Assembly (NCBI GenBank): GCA_045546535.1
Contig: JAZQDA010000004.1
Location: forward strand, 1-11,813
Reading direction: 5' to 3'
Length of the DNA stretch: 11,813 nucleotides
Source: RGIG1828 sp045546535
GTDB taxonomy: Bacteria; Bacillota; Clostridia; UMGS1810
In this document: piece after piece, positions 1 through 5,987 of the stretch
How the letters are laid out: each line of letters begins with the position of its first letter
Numbering within the stretch: position 1 is the stretch's first letter
The notes under the pieces: model-generated
What the model saw: only the letters and a program-made list of their open reading frames with translations
Told to the model about the DNA's origin: nothing
Databases searched by the model: none
Program-made: the position numbers and the translations under genes

Positions 1-218
1 CAAAGTTTGATTTTATATTAATTTGAGCCAGAACTCTTGCGGTACCCGAAAGCAAGGCAAAGGAAAACATTGCCTTGCTTTTCGACCGCTGCGCCTTTTC
101 GTGCCATCCTTCATCTGCCACCGGCAGCGGAAGGCACAAAAACTACCAACTTCGCTTAGTCAGTTGGAAAAAGCACCTGACTTTATAAAAGTCTCGCTTC
201 AAACACTCTAAATATGTA
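1..218. other. Gene-free stretch made of successive hairpins
   Basis: No open frame here has a credible start with a ribosome binding site or a recognisable product. What is visible is structure. A perfect 12-bp stem with a 9-nt loop lies at 49-60/70-81 (AAAGCAAGGCAA and its complement). A compound hairpin spans 101-137: GTGCC/GGCAC outside, TTC/GAA, then CTGCC/GGCAG closing an ACC loop. A 6-bp stem CCAACT/AGTTGG lies at 146-151/162-167, and GACTTT/AAAGTC at 179-184/188-193. None is followed by a convincing T-run, so they are not obvious terminators. The stretch is best read as the left part of the repeat mosaic that runs to the tRNA gene. Confidence 0.6.
156..182 (+). pseudogene. Degenerate tRNA-Lys fragment (D-loop to anticodon stem)
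   Basis: These 27 bases read TTAG, TCAGTTGG, five A, then GCACCTGACT. The same words, in the same order and nearly the same spacing, form the D arm to anticodon stem of the intact tRNA-Lys at 453-525 (TTAG-C-TCAGTTGG-TAGA-GCACCTGACT). The fragment lies on the opposite strand from the intact gene. About 17 bases downstream, at 197-203, is TTCAAAC, which fits a T-loop consensus, and CCA occurs at 219-221 just before the terminator. The helices no longer pair as a cloverleaf. I infer a decayed inverted copy of the tRNA gene; chance similarity cannot be excluded for the parts after 182. Confidence 0.5.
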
Positions 219-219
219 C

Positions 220-271
220 CATACAAAAAAAGATGCCAAAAGGCATCTTTTTTGTATGGACCATCAGGGGT
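220..271. repeat. 52-bp direct repeat, copy 1 (terminator plus tRNA-Lys 3' end)
   Basis: This block is identical to 416-467, offset by 196 bases. It contains a bidirectional terminator hairpin and, from 257 to 271, the last 15 bases of the minus-strand tRNA-Lys: the discriminator, the 3' acceptor strand GGACCAT (plus-strand reading) and the 3' T-stem strand. The rest of the tRNA is absent: similarity stops sharply at 271. It is therefore a broken duplicate of the 3' end of the tRNA gene with its terminator. Confidence 0.9.
225..253. terminator. Bidirectional intrinsic terminator (repeat copy 1)
   Basis: GATGCC at 232-237 pairs with GGCATC at 242-247 around an AAAA loop. Seven A lie to the left (225-231) and six T to the right (248-253), so the hairpin has a U-run in either direction. 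The A/T runs and the outer CCATAC/GTATGG (219-224/254-259) extend the pairing to about 18 bp. Confidence 0.8.
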
Positions 272-348
272 ATCATATGCTTCGCATCTGTTCTGCTCGT
301 CGACCGTTTGCCTTGCAAACAGTACCCGACTTCGCACCTTTTGCTCAA

Positions 349-371
349 AAAACAGTCCGCCGGACTGTTTT
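349..371. repeat. Palindrome, 11-bp arms around one base
   Basis: AAAACAGTCCG at 349-359 is the exact reverse complement of CGGACTGTTTT at 361-371, with a single C between. The A-rich left side and T-rich right side would allow a bidirectional terminator, but the T-run is only four bases and no gene ends here. I treat it as a repeat palindrome of the tRNA-adjacent mosaic. Confidence 0.7.
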
Positions 372-395
372 CTCTTTTCGCAAAACCCTCTCAGT

Positions 396-412
396 GTTCG
401 AACCCCTTGGTC
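396..412 (+). pseudogene. tRNA-Lys 3'-end fragment in inverted orientation
   Basis: GTTCGAACCCCT (396-407) followed by TGGTC (408-412) and CATAC (416-420) matches the T-arm, acceptor and downstream bases of the intact tRNA-Lys (GTTCGAACCCCT-GA-TGGTC-CATAC) but on the plus strand, missing two bases. The terminator at 421-449 is thus flanked on its left by this remnant and on its right by the functional tRNA, forming an inverted repeat of about 396-473. No 5' half of the tRNA is recognisable upstream. Confidence 0.55.
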
Positions 413-415
413 TTT

Positions 416-467
416 CATACAAAAAAAGATGCCAAAAGGCATCTTTTTTGTATGGACCATCAGGGGT
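416..467. repeat. 52-bp direct repeat, copy 2 (includes functional tRNA 3' end)
   Basis: Identical to 220-271. Here the right-hand 15 bases (453-467) belong to the intact tRNA-Lys gene, so this copy is the likely source and 220-271 the duplicate. Confidence 0.9.
421..449 (-). terminator. Intrinsic terminator of the tRNA-Lys transcript
   Basis: On the minus strand the stem GATGCC-TTTT-GGCATC (443 down to 428) is followed by seven T (427-421). It begins about ten bases after the tRNA 3' end at 453. A T-run on the plus side (444-449) makes it usable in both directions. Confidence 0.85.
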
Positions 468-525
468 TCGAACCCGGGACACCCTGATTAAGAGTCAGGT
501 GCTCTACCAACTGAGCTAATGGTCC
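453..525 (-). tRNA. tRNA-Lys (anticodon CTT)
   Basis: The minus strand folds as a full cloverleaf of 73 nt: acceptor GGACCAT/ATGGTCC, D arm GCTC-AGTTGGTA-GAGC, anticodon arm CCTGA-CTCTTAA-TCAGG with anticodon CTT, T arm around the loop TTCGAAC, and discriminator A. CTT reads AAG lysine codons. CCA is not encoded; the bases after the discriminator are TAC, so CCA must be added enzymatically. The T stem CCGGG/CCCTG has one C-U mismatch at the second pair (positions 50-64), which is unusual but tolerable. Its promoter is at 554-582 and its terminator at 421-449. Confidence 0.97.
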
Positions 526-547
526 GTAAGTATTCAAATAATCAACA

Positions 548-577
548 TTGACTATTATACTCAAGTTATGGTAAAAT
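548..577 (+). promoter_or_regulatory. Sigma-A promoter for tmcAL
   Basis: TTGACT (548-553), 18-bp spacer, TAAAAT (572-577), with TGG before the -10 giving an extended -10 element. The start point would be near 584, leaving a leader of about 27 nt. It occupies the same DNA as the minus-strand tRNA promoter. Confidence 0.7.
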
Positions 578-582
578 GTCAA
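554..582 (-). promoter_or_regulatory. Consensus sigma-A promoter for tRNA-Lys
   Basis: Minus strand TTGACA (582-577), 17-bp spacer, TATAAT (559-554): a full consensus match. Transcription would begin near 547, about 20 bases before the tRNA 5' end at 525, consistent with RNase P processing of a short leader. Confidence 0.88.
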
Positions 583-610
583 TAGTTTTTTATAAAAGAA
601 GGTGATTTTA

Positions 611-1759
611 ATGGCAAATAAAACCGTTGGAATTATTTGTGAATACAACCCATTTCACTATGGACACAAGTATCATATTGAAATGGCAAAAAAAGTTGCG
701 GGTGCAGACTCTGCAGTTTGTATTATGAGCGGAAGTATGGTGCAAAGGGGCGAACCTGCCATTTTTGATAAATGGGGAAGAGCAAAACAGGCAATTTCAG
801 GTGGTGCTGACCTTGTCATTGAATTGCCTTCATACTATGTACTTCAGTCATCTGACAACTTTGCTTTCGGTGCAATTAAAATCCTTGATGAATTATCTAT
901 AGTTGATGCAATATGTTTCGGCTCTGAAACTGATGATATTAATTTATTAAAAAAAGCATCTGAAAAAATTCAGACTAAAGAATATTCCGACGCTTTAAAA
1001 GAAAGACTCTCTAAGGGTTTTTCATATCCGTCTTCAAGCGAATATGCCCTTTTAGAAGTGCTTGGGGAAGCAGATGAAAATTTATTCCTGCCAAACTCTA
1101 CACTTGGAATTTCATATATATCTGCCATTCGCTCATTAAAATCGTCTATTAAACCTTATTGTATAAAGAGGGACAACGACTACCATTCATTTGAATCAGA
1201 AGACGAATTTTTGAGTGCACACGCCTTAAGATTTATGATTAAAAACGGTGCGGATTATTCGAAATATGCCCCCTCTTACCAAGGTCTTCCCACACACAGT
1301 TTAGAGATGGCGGAAAGTTATATTCTCGGCTTTTTCAGAAATGCAAAAAAAGAGGACCTTGAAAATATAAAAGGCTACGAAGAAGGGCTTTTTTCACTTG
1401 TTCAAAAAAGTGCTAAGATGTGCTTTGATGTGAATGAATTTTTTGCGTCATGCGTATCAAAGCGCTATACTCTGTCGAGAATAAAAAGATTTTGTATGTG
1501 CGCACTTCTGGGTATTTCTGGCGACCTTGAACCCGACTATGTGAGAGTGCTCGGTTTTAACAAAAGAGGAAGAGGACTTATAAAAGAAATAAAGAAAAAA
1601 TCTCCTCTTACCGTAGTAACAAAAACTGCCGACTATAAAGGCAGTGATATGTTTGAAATAGACATAAGAGCGACAGATTTTGCATCACTTTGTTCATCGG
1701 ATAAAGACAAAAGACTTTGTTCAAAAGATTTTACCACACCGCCATACATTGAAAAGTAA
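611..1759 (+). CDS. tmcAL: tRNA(Met) cytidine acetate ligase TmcAL (YlbM family)
   Basis: The product (382 aa) belongs to the YlbM/TmcAL family, which uses ATP and acetate to form N4-acetylcytidine at the wobble position of elongator tRNA-Met. The N-terminal nucleotidyltransferase signature is clear: GIICEYNPFHYGH at residues 7-19 with the HxGH motif (16-19), then SGSMVQRGEPAIFDKWGRA and GGADLVIELP, typical of the family. Length is slightly below the roughly 415 aa of the Bacillus protein. I chose ATG 611 over GTG 602 because GAAGGTGAT lies at a proper distance upstream. It has its own promoter (548-577) and ends in the terminator at 1764-1805, so it is probably monocistronic. It stands divergent from a tRNA gene, but its known substrate is tRNA-Met, not tRNA-Lys. 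Confidence 0.93.
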   Translation: MANKTVGIICEYNPFHYGHKYHIEMAKKVAGADSAVCIMSGSMVQRGEPAIFDKWGRAKQAISGGADLVIELPSYYVLQSSDNFAFGAIKILDELSIVDAICFGSETDDINLLKKASEKIQTKEYSDALKERLSKGFSYPSSSEYALLEVLGEADENLFLPNSTLGISYISAIRSLKSSIKPYCIKRDNDYHSFESEDEFLSAHALRFMIKNGADYSKYAPSYQGLPTHSLEMAESYILGFFRNAKKEDLENIKGYEEGLFSLVQKSAKMCFDVNEFFASCVSKRYTLSRIKRFCMCALLGISGDLEPDYVRVLGFNKRGRGLIKEIKKKSPLTVVTKTADYKGSDMFEIDIRATDFASLCSSDKDKRLCSKDFTTPPYIEK

Positions 1760-1763
1760 TAAT

Positions 1764-1805
1764 AACCCCCTTTGGAAGATATAATTTTCTAAAGGGGGTT
1801 TTTTT
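1764..1805 (+). terminator. Intrinsic terminator of tmcAL
   Basis: AACCCCCTTT (1764-1773) pairs perfectly with AAAGGGGGTT (1791-1800), and seven T run from 1799 to 1805. It begins four bases after the tmcAL stop. The 3' arm AAAGGGGG also sits exactly where the Shine-Dalgarno of the next gene should be, and the loop contains TATAAT (1780-1785). Confidence 0.88.
1780..1785 (+). promoter_or_regulatory. Possible -10 element inside the terminator loop
   Basis: A perfect TATAAT lies in the hairpin loop. Initiation about seven bases downstream (near 1792) would give a transcript for the 1806 gene that lacks the left arm of the hairpin, leaving the AAGGGGG ribosome site free. No good -35 is seen 16-18 bases upstream and there is no TG extension, so this may be coincidence in AT-rich DNA. 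Confidence 0.3.
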
Positions 1806-2543
1806 GTGTGGAACGATGTGTATTTTGACGGATACGCTGATGTATTTTTTCAATATAAATTCTCAGATGATATGTTTTATTTAAAATGCGAACTGTACCG
1901 GCCTGACCTTTTGGGAGCATCAGTGTGGGTAAGTTTTGCGGATAATTCTCTTTTTCTGGGAAGTTTAAAAAGAGATAAAGGGTTTTTGACTTTAGATAAA
2001 ACATATCCTGTTTCATTTCTGGAATCGAATAATATTGAAAAAGACTCTCCGTTTAGTTTTATAATAAAGAGCGATGACGGACACATTTTGGAATCCGTCA
2101 GGAAAGAAGAAAAAGACAGGGCACTGAAAAATGCTGATGATATTTTAGAATCTTTGAAAGAAAAATCAGGCACTATAGATATCACACCTTTTGCCGAAAA
2201 TATCGAAAAAAGGCTTTCCCGTTACAAAAAAGAAACTCCCTTTGGTTTCAGGGAGTTTGAATGGTTTATGATTGATAATATAACAGAAGATTTCGGTCTT
2301 AGTTCAGTTTCACACATTACTCAAAGTTTATCTTTCCTCAAAACTTTTTCGCTTGAAGAAAAGTGGTTTTTCGGCAAAGAAAGCATAAATACTTACGCTA
2401 TTTGCATAAAGGATAATCCCAACTGTCCCCCTCCTATGGAAAATGCTCTTGACTGCTGTGTGACAATTGAAAGTGAGTCAGGAAAATTTCATATAGTAGG
2501 TATCGGCCTTTTTGAAGACGGGCAGTATTTTTTAAGGCTTTGA
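1806..2543 (+). CDS. Uncharacterised protein, 245 aa
   Basis: I do not recognise the family. The frame is long and clean, and codon use resembles its neighbours, so it is very likely real. It has no signal peptide or membrane segment. Residues 1-90 look beta-rich and aromatic. Residues 100-145 are lysine/glutamate-rich and probably helical. The C-terminal part (about 150-245) contains GFREFEWFMIDNITEDFG, a NCPPPMENALDCC stretch and ends in alternating strands. The GTG start at 1806 is supported by AAAGGGGG seven bases upstream, but that sequence is the 3' arm of the tmcAL terminator. The first internal ATG is at residue 23, with no better ribosome site visible. It ends one base short of the convergent mnmA stop. 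Confidence 0.75.
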   Translation: MWNDVYFDGYADVFFQYKFSDDMFYLKCELYRPDLLGASVWVSFADNSLFLGSLKRDKGFLTLDKTYPVSFLESNNIEKDSPFSFIIKSDDGHILESVRKEEKDRALKNADDILESLKEKSGTIDITPFAENIEKRLSRYKKETPFGFREFEWFMIDNITEDFGLSSVSHITQSLSFLKTFSLEEKWFFGKESINTYAICIKDNPNCPPPMENALDCCVTIESESGKFHIVGIGLFEDGQYFLRL

Positions 2544-2544
2544 T

Positions 2545-3576
2545 TTATACAATTGTTCCTCCGCCGAGTACATAATCGCCGTCATATATTACAATTGCCT
2601 GTCCCTTTGCTATTGCTCTTTGAGGTGAGTCAAATTCAACCAAAAATTTATCTTCTTCGATAGCGTGAACAGTGCAGGGGGTTTCAGTTGCACTGTATCT
2701 GATTTTGGCATATGTTTTAAGTTTTTCGGGTGTTTTATCAAATGTTAGCCAGTTAAAATCAGATGCTGTGAGTCTATCTGAAAAAAGTTCTTTATCGTCT
2801 GCAAGTACCACATGATTTGTGAGAGGATTTTTGCTATGAACATAAAGTCTTTTGCCAAAGCCATGACCAAGACCTTTGCGTTGACCGACAGTATAGTTTA
2901 TTATACCCTGATGAGTGCCGATTTTGTTATTTGACATATCAACAAAGTCGCCCTGAGGATATGTTTTATTGGTGTAATTTTTAATAACAGATATATAATT
3001 CCCGTCAGGAACGAAGCATATGTCCTGACTGTCTTTTTTATGAGCATTTACAAAGCCGTTTTCTTCGGCTATTTTTCTTATTTCATCTTTATTCATATCG
3101 CCGAGAGGGAAAAATACGCGTGATAATTGCTCTCTTTTTAAATGATAGAGAAAATATGTCTGGTCTTTTGATTTATCAAATCCCTTTTTCAAATAATATT
3201 GCCCGTTTTCGCACACTGATTGTGCATAGTGTCCCGTGGCAATATTTTTTATACCTATAGTTTCTGCTTCTTTCATAAATGCAGAAAATTTCATATAGCG
3301 GTTACACTCAATACAGGGGTTTGGCGTAAGTCCGTTTTCATATGCTGATACAAACGATGAAATAACTCTATTTTCAAATTCTGTGCGCATATCAAAAACG
3401 GAAAAATCTATTCCGAGTTTTTCGCAGACAAGACGGGCATCGTCTGCACCTATGCATGACGAAGAAAGCAAATGCATAATTGCACCGCTTACCTCAAAGC
3501 CCTGATTTTTCATAAGATATGCGGCAACGGAAGAATCCACTCCCCCGCTCATCGCAACTAAAACTTTATTTTGCAT
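2545..3576 (-). CDS. mnmA: tRNA-specific 2-thiouridylase MnmA
   Basis: MnmA thiolates U34 of tRNA-Lys, tRNA-Glu and tRNA-Gln using ATP and sulfur relayed from a cysteine desulfurase. The 343-aa product has the PP-loop SGGVDSS at residues 10-16, the TPNPCIECNRYMKF segment with catalytic Cys91, and DSQDICFVPDG with the second catalytic Cys187. The family motifs ATGHYA, KDQTYFLY and YTVGQRKGLG follow in the expected order, and the C-terminal beta-barrel part is complete. ATG 3576 was chosen over an upstream in-frame ATG at 3645 because AGGGTG precedes it and the upstream start would overlap cysK. It lies 13 bases after cysK, so the two are probably one operon from the promoter at 4562-4590. No terminator is visible after its stop. 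Confidence 0.96.
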   Translation of the reverse strand: MQNKVLVAMSGGVDSSVAAYLMKNQGFEVSGAIMHLLSSSCIGADDARLVCEKLGIDFSVFDMRTEFENRVISSFVSAYENGLTPNPCIECNRYMKFSAFMKEAETIGIKNIATGHYAQSVCENGQYYLKKGFDKSKDQTYFLYHLKREQLSRVFFPLGDMNKDEIRKIAEENGFVNAHKKDSQDICFVPDGNYISVIKNYTNKTYPQGDFVDMSNNKIGTHQGIINYTVGQRKGLGHGFGKRLYVHSKNPLTNHVVLADDKELFSDRLTASDFNWLTFDKTPEKLKTYAKIRYSATETPCTVHAIEEDKFLVEFDSPQRAIAKGQAIVIYDGDYVLGGGTIV

Positions 3577-3589
3577 AAATTCACCCTGT

Positions 3590-4507
3590 TTACTCAAAAA
3601 GGTCTGTTGAAAGGTACCTGTCGCCAGTGTCGGGAAGAAGGACAACTATTGTTTTTCCTTTATTTTCTTCTCTCTTTGCGAGTTTATGAGCAGCGTAAAG
3701 AGATGCTCCTGACGAAATTCCAACTAATATCCCCTCTTTTTTACCCATAAGACGGGCATATTCATATGCACATTCGTCTGGTACTTTTATTATTTCATCA
3801 TAAATTTCTCTGTCAAGCACTTCGGGGACAAAGTTTGCGCCTATTCCCTGAATTTTGTGCGGTCCCGCTTTGCCGTCTGACAAAAGCGGAGAATTCTCAG
3901 GTTCAACAGCAACAATTTTCACATTTGAATTTTTGGATTTCAAATATTTACCTACGCCCGTAATTGTTCCGCCCGTACCTACTCCCGCAACGAAGATATC
4001 TACCTCTCCGTCTGTGTCTTCGTAGATTTCGGGGCCTGTTGTTTTTATATGGGCATTTATATTTGCCTGGTTTGTAAACTGTCCTGCAAGAAAACTATTC
4101 GGTGTGGCTTTTACGATTTCCTCTGCTTTTTCAACTGCTCCCGCCATACCTTTTTTGCCATCGGTAAGGACTACTTCGGCGCCGTATGCCCTCATAATTC
4201 GGATACGCTCCTCACTCATTGTATCAGGCATTACGATAACTACATGATAGCCTTTTTTTGCACCTATCGAACTGAGTGCTATACCAGTGTTTCCCGATGT
4301 GGGTTCTACTATAGTGCTTCCTTTTGTAAGAAGTCCTTTTCTTTCGGCGTCGTCTATAATTTCTTTTGCTGCTCTGTCTTTTACAGAACCTGCGGGATTT
4401 AAATATTCTAACTTTGCAAGAATTCTTACATCATTTTCTAAAAAAGAAAGTTCAACAAGCGGTGTTGAGCCGATAAGGTCAATCACTGATTTATATATTT
4501 TTGGCAT
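3590..4507 (-). CDS. cysK: Cysteine synthase A (O-acetylserine sulfhydrylase)
   Basis: The enzyme is a PLP-dependent fold-type II protein that makes cysteine from O-acetylserine and sulfide in the cytoplasm. At 305 aa it is full length. PLP-binding Lys43 sits in NPAGSVKDRAA, the substrate-binding loop is PTSGNTG (70-75), the phosphate-binding loop is GVGTGGTITG, and GISSGAS near the C-terminus is the usual cofactor-contact motif. The start ATG 4507 has GAGGTG upstream. It is first in a probable two-gene operon with mnmA. The leader (about 4508-4555) shows no T-box or S-box features that I can see, so regulation by sulfur supply is not evident. It could in principle use a related donor such as O-phosphoserine or homoserine esters, but the motifs fit CysK best. 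Confidence 0.94.
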   Translation of the reverse strand: MPKIYKSVIDLIGSTPLVELSFLENDVRILAKLEYLNPAGSVKDRAAKEIIDDAERKGLLTKGSTIVEPTSGNTGIALSSIGAKKGYHVVIVMPDTMSEERIRIMRAYGAEVVLTDGKKGMAGAVEKAEEIVKATPNSFLAGQFTNQANINAHIKTTGPEIYEDTDGEVDIFVAGVGTGGTITGVGKYLKSKNSNVKIVAVEPENSPLLSDGKAGPHKIQGIGANFVPEVLDREIYDEIIKVPDECAYEYARLMGKKEGILVGISSGASLYAAHKLAKREENKGKTIVVLLPDTGDRYLSTDLFE

Positions 4508-4561
4508 TTTATCACCTCAGACAATCTAAAATAAGGAAAAAAACTGATATCATTCTAATTT

Positions 4562-4590
4562 ATTATAAGTTGTTATTACTATTTTGTCAA
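4562..4590 (-). promoter_or_regulatory. Consensus sigma-A promoter for cysK-mnmA
   Basis: Minus strand TTGACA (4590-4585), 17-bp spacer, TATAAT (4567-4562), a perfect match to both hexamers. The start point would be near 4555, leaving a leader of about 48 nt. The -35 lies just upstream of the MFS terminator arm. Confidence 0.9.
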
Positions 4591-4594
4591 ATTT

Positions 4595-4619
4595 AAAAGC
4601 CGTCATACAGACGGCTTTT
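4595..4619 (-). terminator. Intrinsic terminator of the MFS transporter gene
   Basis: AAAAGCCGTC (4595-4604) pairs with GACGGCTTTT (4610-4619) around a 5-nt loop. On the minus strand it starts three bases after the stop codon at 4623 and is followed by TTTTAAATTT. It insulates the cysK promoter that follows. Confidence 0.85.
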
Positions 4620-4622
4620 TGA

Positions 4623-5888
4623 TTATGATTGTTTTTTTATAAATTTATTCCAGGTATAAGATGTCAAAAGATAAACAAGAGCAGAAAACAGAGCAAATAA
4701 AATCCATGTAATTACAACCTCTGTCCAACCGCCGAACTTATCGGCTATACGGGGCGAAACATAATTTGACAAAACTATACTGAGCGCCGTCATAGCATTT
4801 ACTGTTCCAGCAACTGTTGCGGACTTTCCGATTTTTGCAAAGCGCAGCGGGATATATGTTACCACAACAAGCGAACCGGCACTTGCTATTGCCATAATCA
4901 GACATACCATAATAACGATAATCCAATAATTTATCTTTCCCACAAAAATCATTACTGAAAGAGGTACCATAATACAAGTCATTATAAGGAACAAAACAAA
5001 ACTTTCATTATATATTTTTTTTGCAAATATGTATTTCATGGCATATCTTCCAAATATGCCTACAATTATCGGTAACGTTGTAAGTGCACTTGCAACGGAA
5101 ACGGAAATTGTATCATAACTTTCTTTGAGCATACTGGGTATAAAGGACTGCATTCCCACCGAAAATATTGAACCGGCAATAATTGCTGGTAATAAAAACA
5201 TAAGGCCAGATGTAAAACACATTTTTAAGAAGTCAGGGTGATGTTTCTTTTCGCTTTGCACTAGTTTTGGCAAGTGAGCAACACCGTGGCTTTCATATTC
5301 CTCTTCTACAAGATTATTATTAAAATAGCGCGATAGTGCAAACCACACTACAGTTGAAACTCCGAGAAGCACCACACATACTATAAAATTTGAGCGCCAA
5401 CCCGAAACAATACTTGCTACAATATAACTTAAAATCATACCTATTGTTCCTGCAAAGGTTGAGTAAAAAGTAGCATTTTTACGATGGACGGGAGCAAGAA
5501 CGGAAGATACTATTTTAAAAGTTGCAGGCCATATACCGAACTGTACCGCTCCGTTGAACGCCCATACTATCATAAGAAAATAATAATTCTGTGTTAAAAG
5601 GATAAGAGCATTAGACAAAACCGCTCCGATTAAGCCGATTGAAATAAGTTTAAAAGGAGAATATTTATCTGCTGCTATACCGCCTATTATCTGAAAAGGT
5701 GCATAAGCAAGATAAAAGACTGCATTGATTGTACCTGTCTGTGTTTTTGTGAGAATTTTCTCTGCCTCAAAGTGAACCATTGCTGCTCCGAAACTTGTTT
5801 TTGTAAGATATACAATAGCATATACCAACATTGCAACAGCAAACAAGGCAACGCTTATTCTTTCATTTTGTATATATTTTTTACCCAT
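4623..5888 (-). CDS. MFS transporter, GlpT/OPA-like
   Basis: The 421-aa product is strongly hydrophobic with about 12 membrane segments and a hydrophilic central loop near residues 190-225 (EEEYESHG...EKKHHPDF), the usual 6+6 MFS plan. After helix 2 the sequence GGIAADKYSPFK corresponds to the MFS G-x-x-x-D signature, and NGAVQFGIWPATFK resembles the helix-4 region of the organophosphate:phosphate antiporters (GlpT, UhpT). I infer an OPA-like carrier; the substrate is not readable. The start ATG 5888 follows GGGGTG. It has its own promoter (5930-5957) and a terminator at 4595-4619, so it is monocistronic. No neighbouring catabolic gene points to a substrate. Confidence 0.82.
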   Translation of the reverse strand: MGKKYIQNERISVALFAVAMLVYAIVYLTKTSFGAAMVHFEAEKILTKTQTGTINAVFYLAYAPFQIIGGIAADKYSPFKLISIGLIGAVLSNALILLTQNYYFLMIVWAFNGAVQFGIWPATFKIVSSVLAPVHRKNATFYSTFAGTIGMILSYIVASIVSGWRSNFIVCVVLLGVSTVVWFALSRYFNNNLVEEEYESHGVAHLPKLVQSEKKHHPDFLKMCFTSGLMFLLPAIIAGSIFSVGMQSFIPSMLKESYDTISVSVASALTTLPIIVGIFGRYAMKYIFAKKIYNESFVLFLIMTCIMVPLSVMIFVGKINYWIIVIMVCLIMAIASAGSLVVVTYIPLRFAKIGKSATVAGTVNAMTALSIVLSNYVSPRIADKFGGWTEVVITWILFALFSALVYLLTSYTWNKFIKKQS

Positions 5889-5929
5889 GATACACCCCGT
5901 ATATTTGTGGTTTTATCCTACCTTTTATG

Positions 5930-5957
5930 ATTGTATCACTTTGATATATTTAGTCAA
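5930..5957 (-). promoter_or_regulatory. Sigma-A promoter for the MFS gene, with a small dyad
   Basis: Minus strand TTGACT (5957-5952), 16-bp spacer, TACAAT (5935-5930). Inside the spacer is the dyad TATCA-CTT-TGATA (5934-5946), which could be a weak operator. It lies about 40 bases from the start codon. Confidence 0.65.
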
Positions 5958-5987
5958 TCATTAAATTCCCCAAAAATTACGCGATAA

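Larger units (their letters stand above)
272..415. other. Spacer between repeat copies, hairpin-rich
   Basis: I see no gene here. Hairpins include GTTTGC/GCAAAC at 306-311/315-320 and an 11-bp near-perfect palindrome at 349-371. Words such as GTACCCGA, TCGACCG and TTGCCTTGC recur from the 1-100 stretch in shuffled order, which suggests that both derive from one repeat family. Confidence 0.5.

Noticed and set aside
220..467. CRISPR array
   Set aside because: There are only two repeat copies, 196 bases apart, each centred on a terminator and tRNA end; no third repeat or cas gene.
143..519. Several open frames of 79-105 codons on both strands over the repeat region
   Set aside because: They run through terminators and the tRNA, have no ribosome sites, and their apparent similarity to each other comes from the 52-bp repeat.
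460..648. Minus-strand open frame of 62 codons
   Set aside because: It covers the tRNA-Lys gene and its promoter; the peptide ending in GVPGSNP is the usual spurious tRNA translation.
1789..2185. Minus-strand open frames within the 1806-2543 gene
   Set aside because: They are shadows of a longer plus-strand frame and have no promoter or ribosome site.
4508..4560. T-box or S-box leader before cysK
   Set aside because: The leader is only about 48 nt after the mapped promoter motif and lacks the conserved T-box sequence or a terminator.
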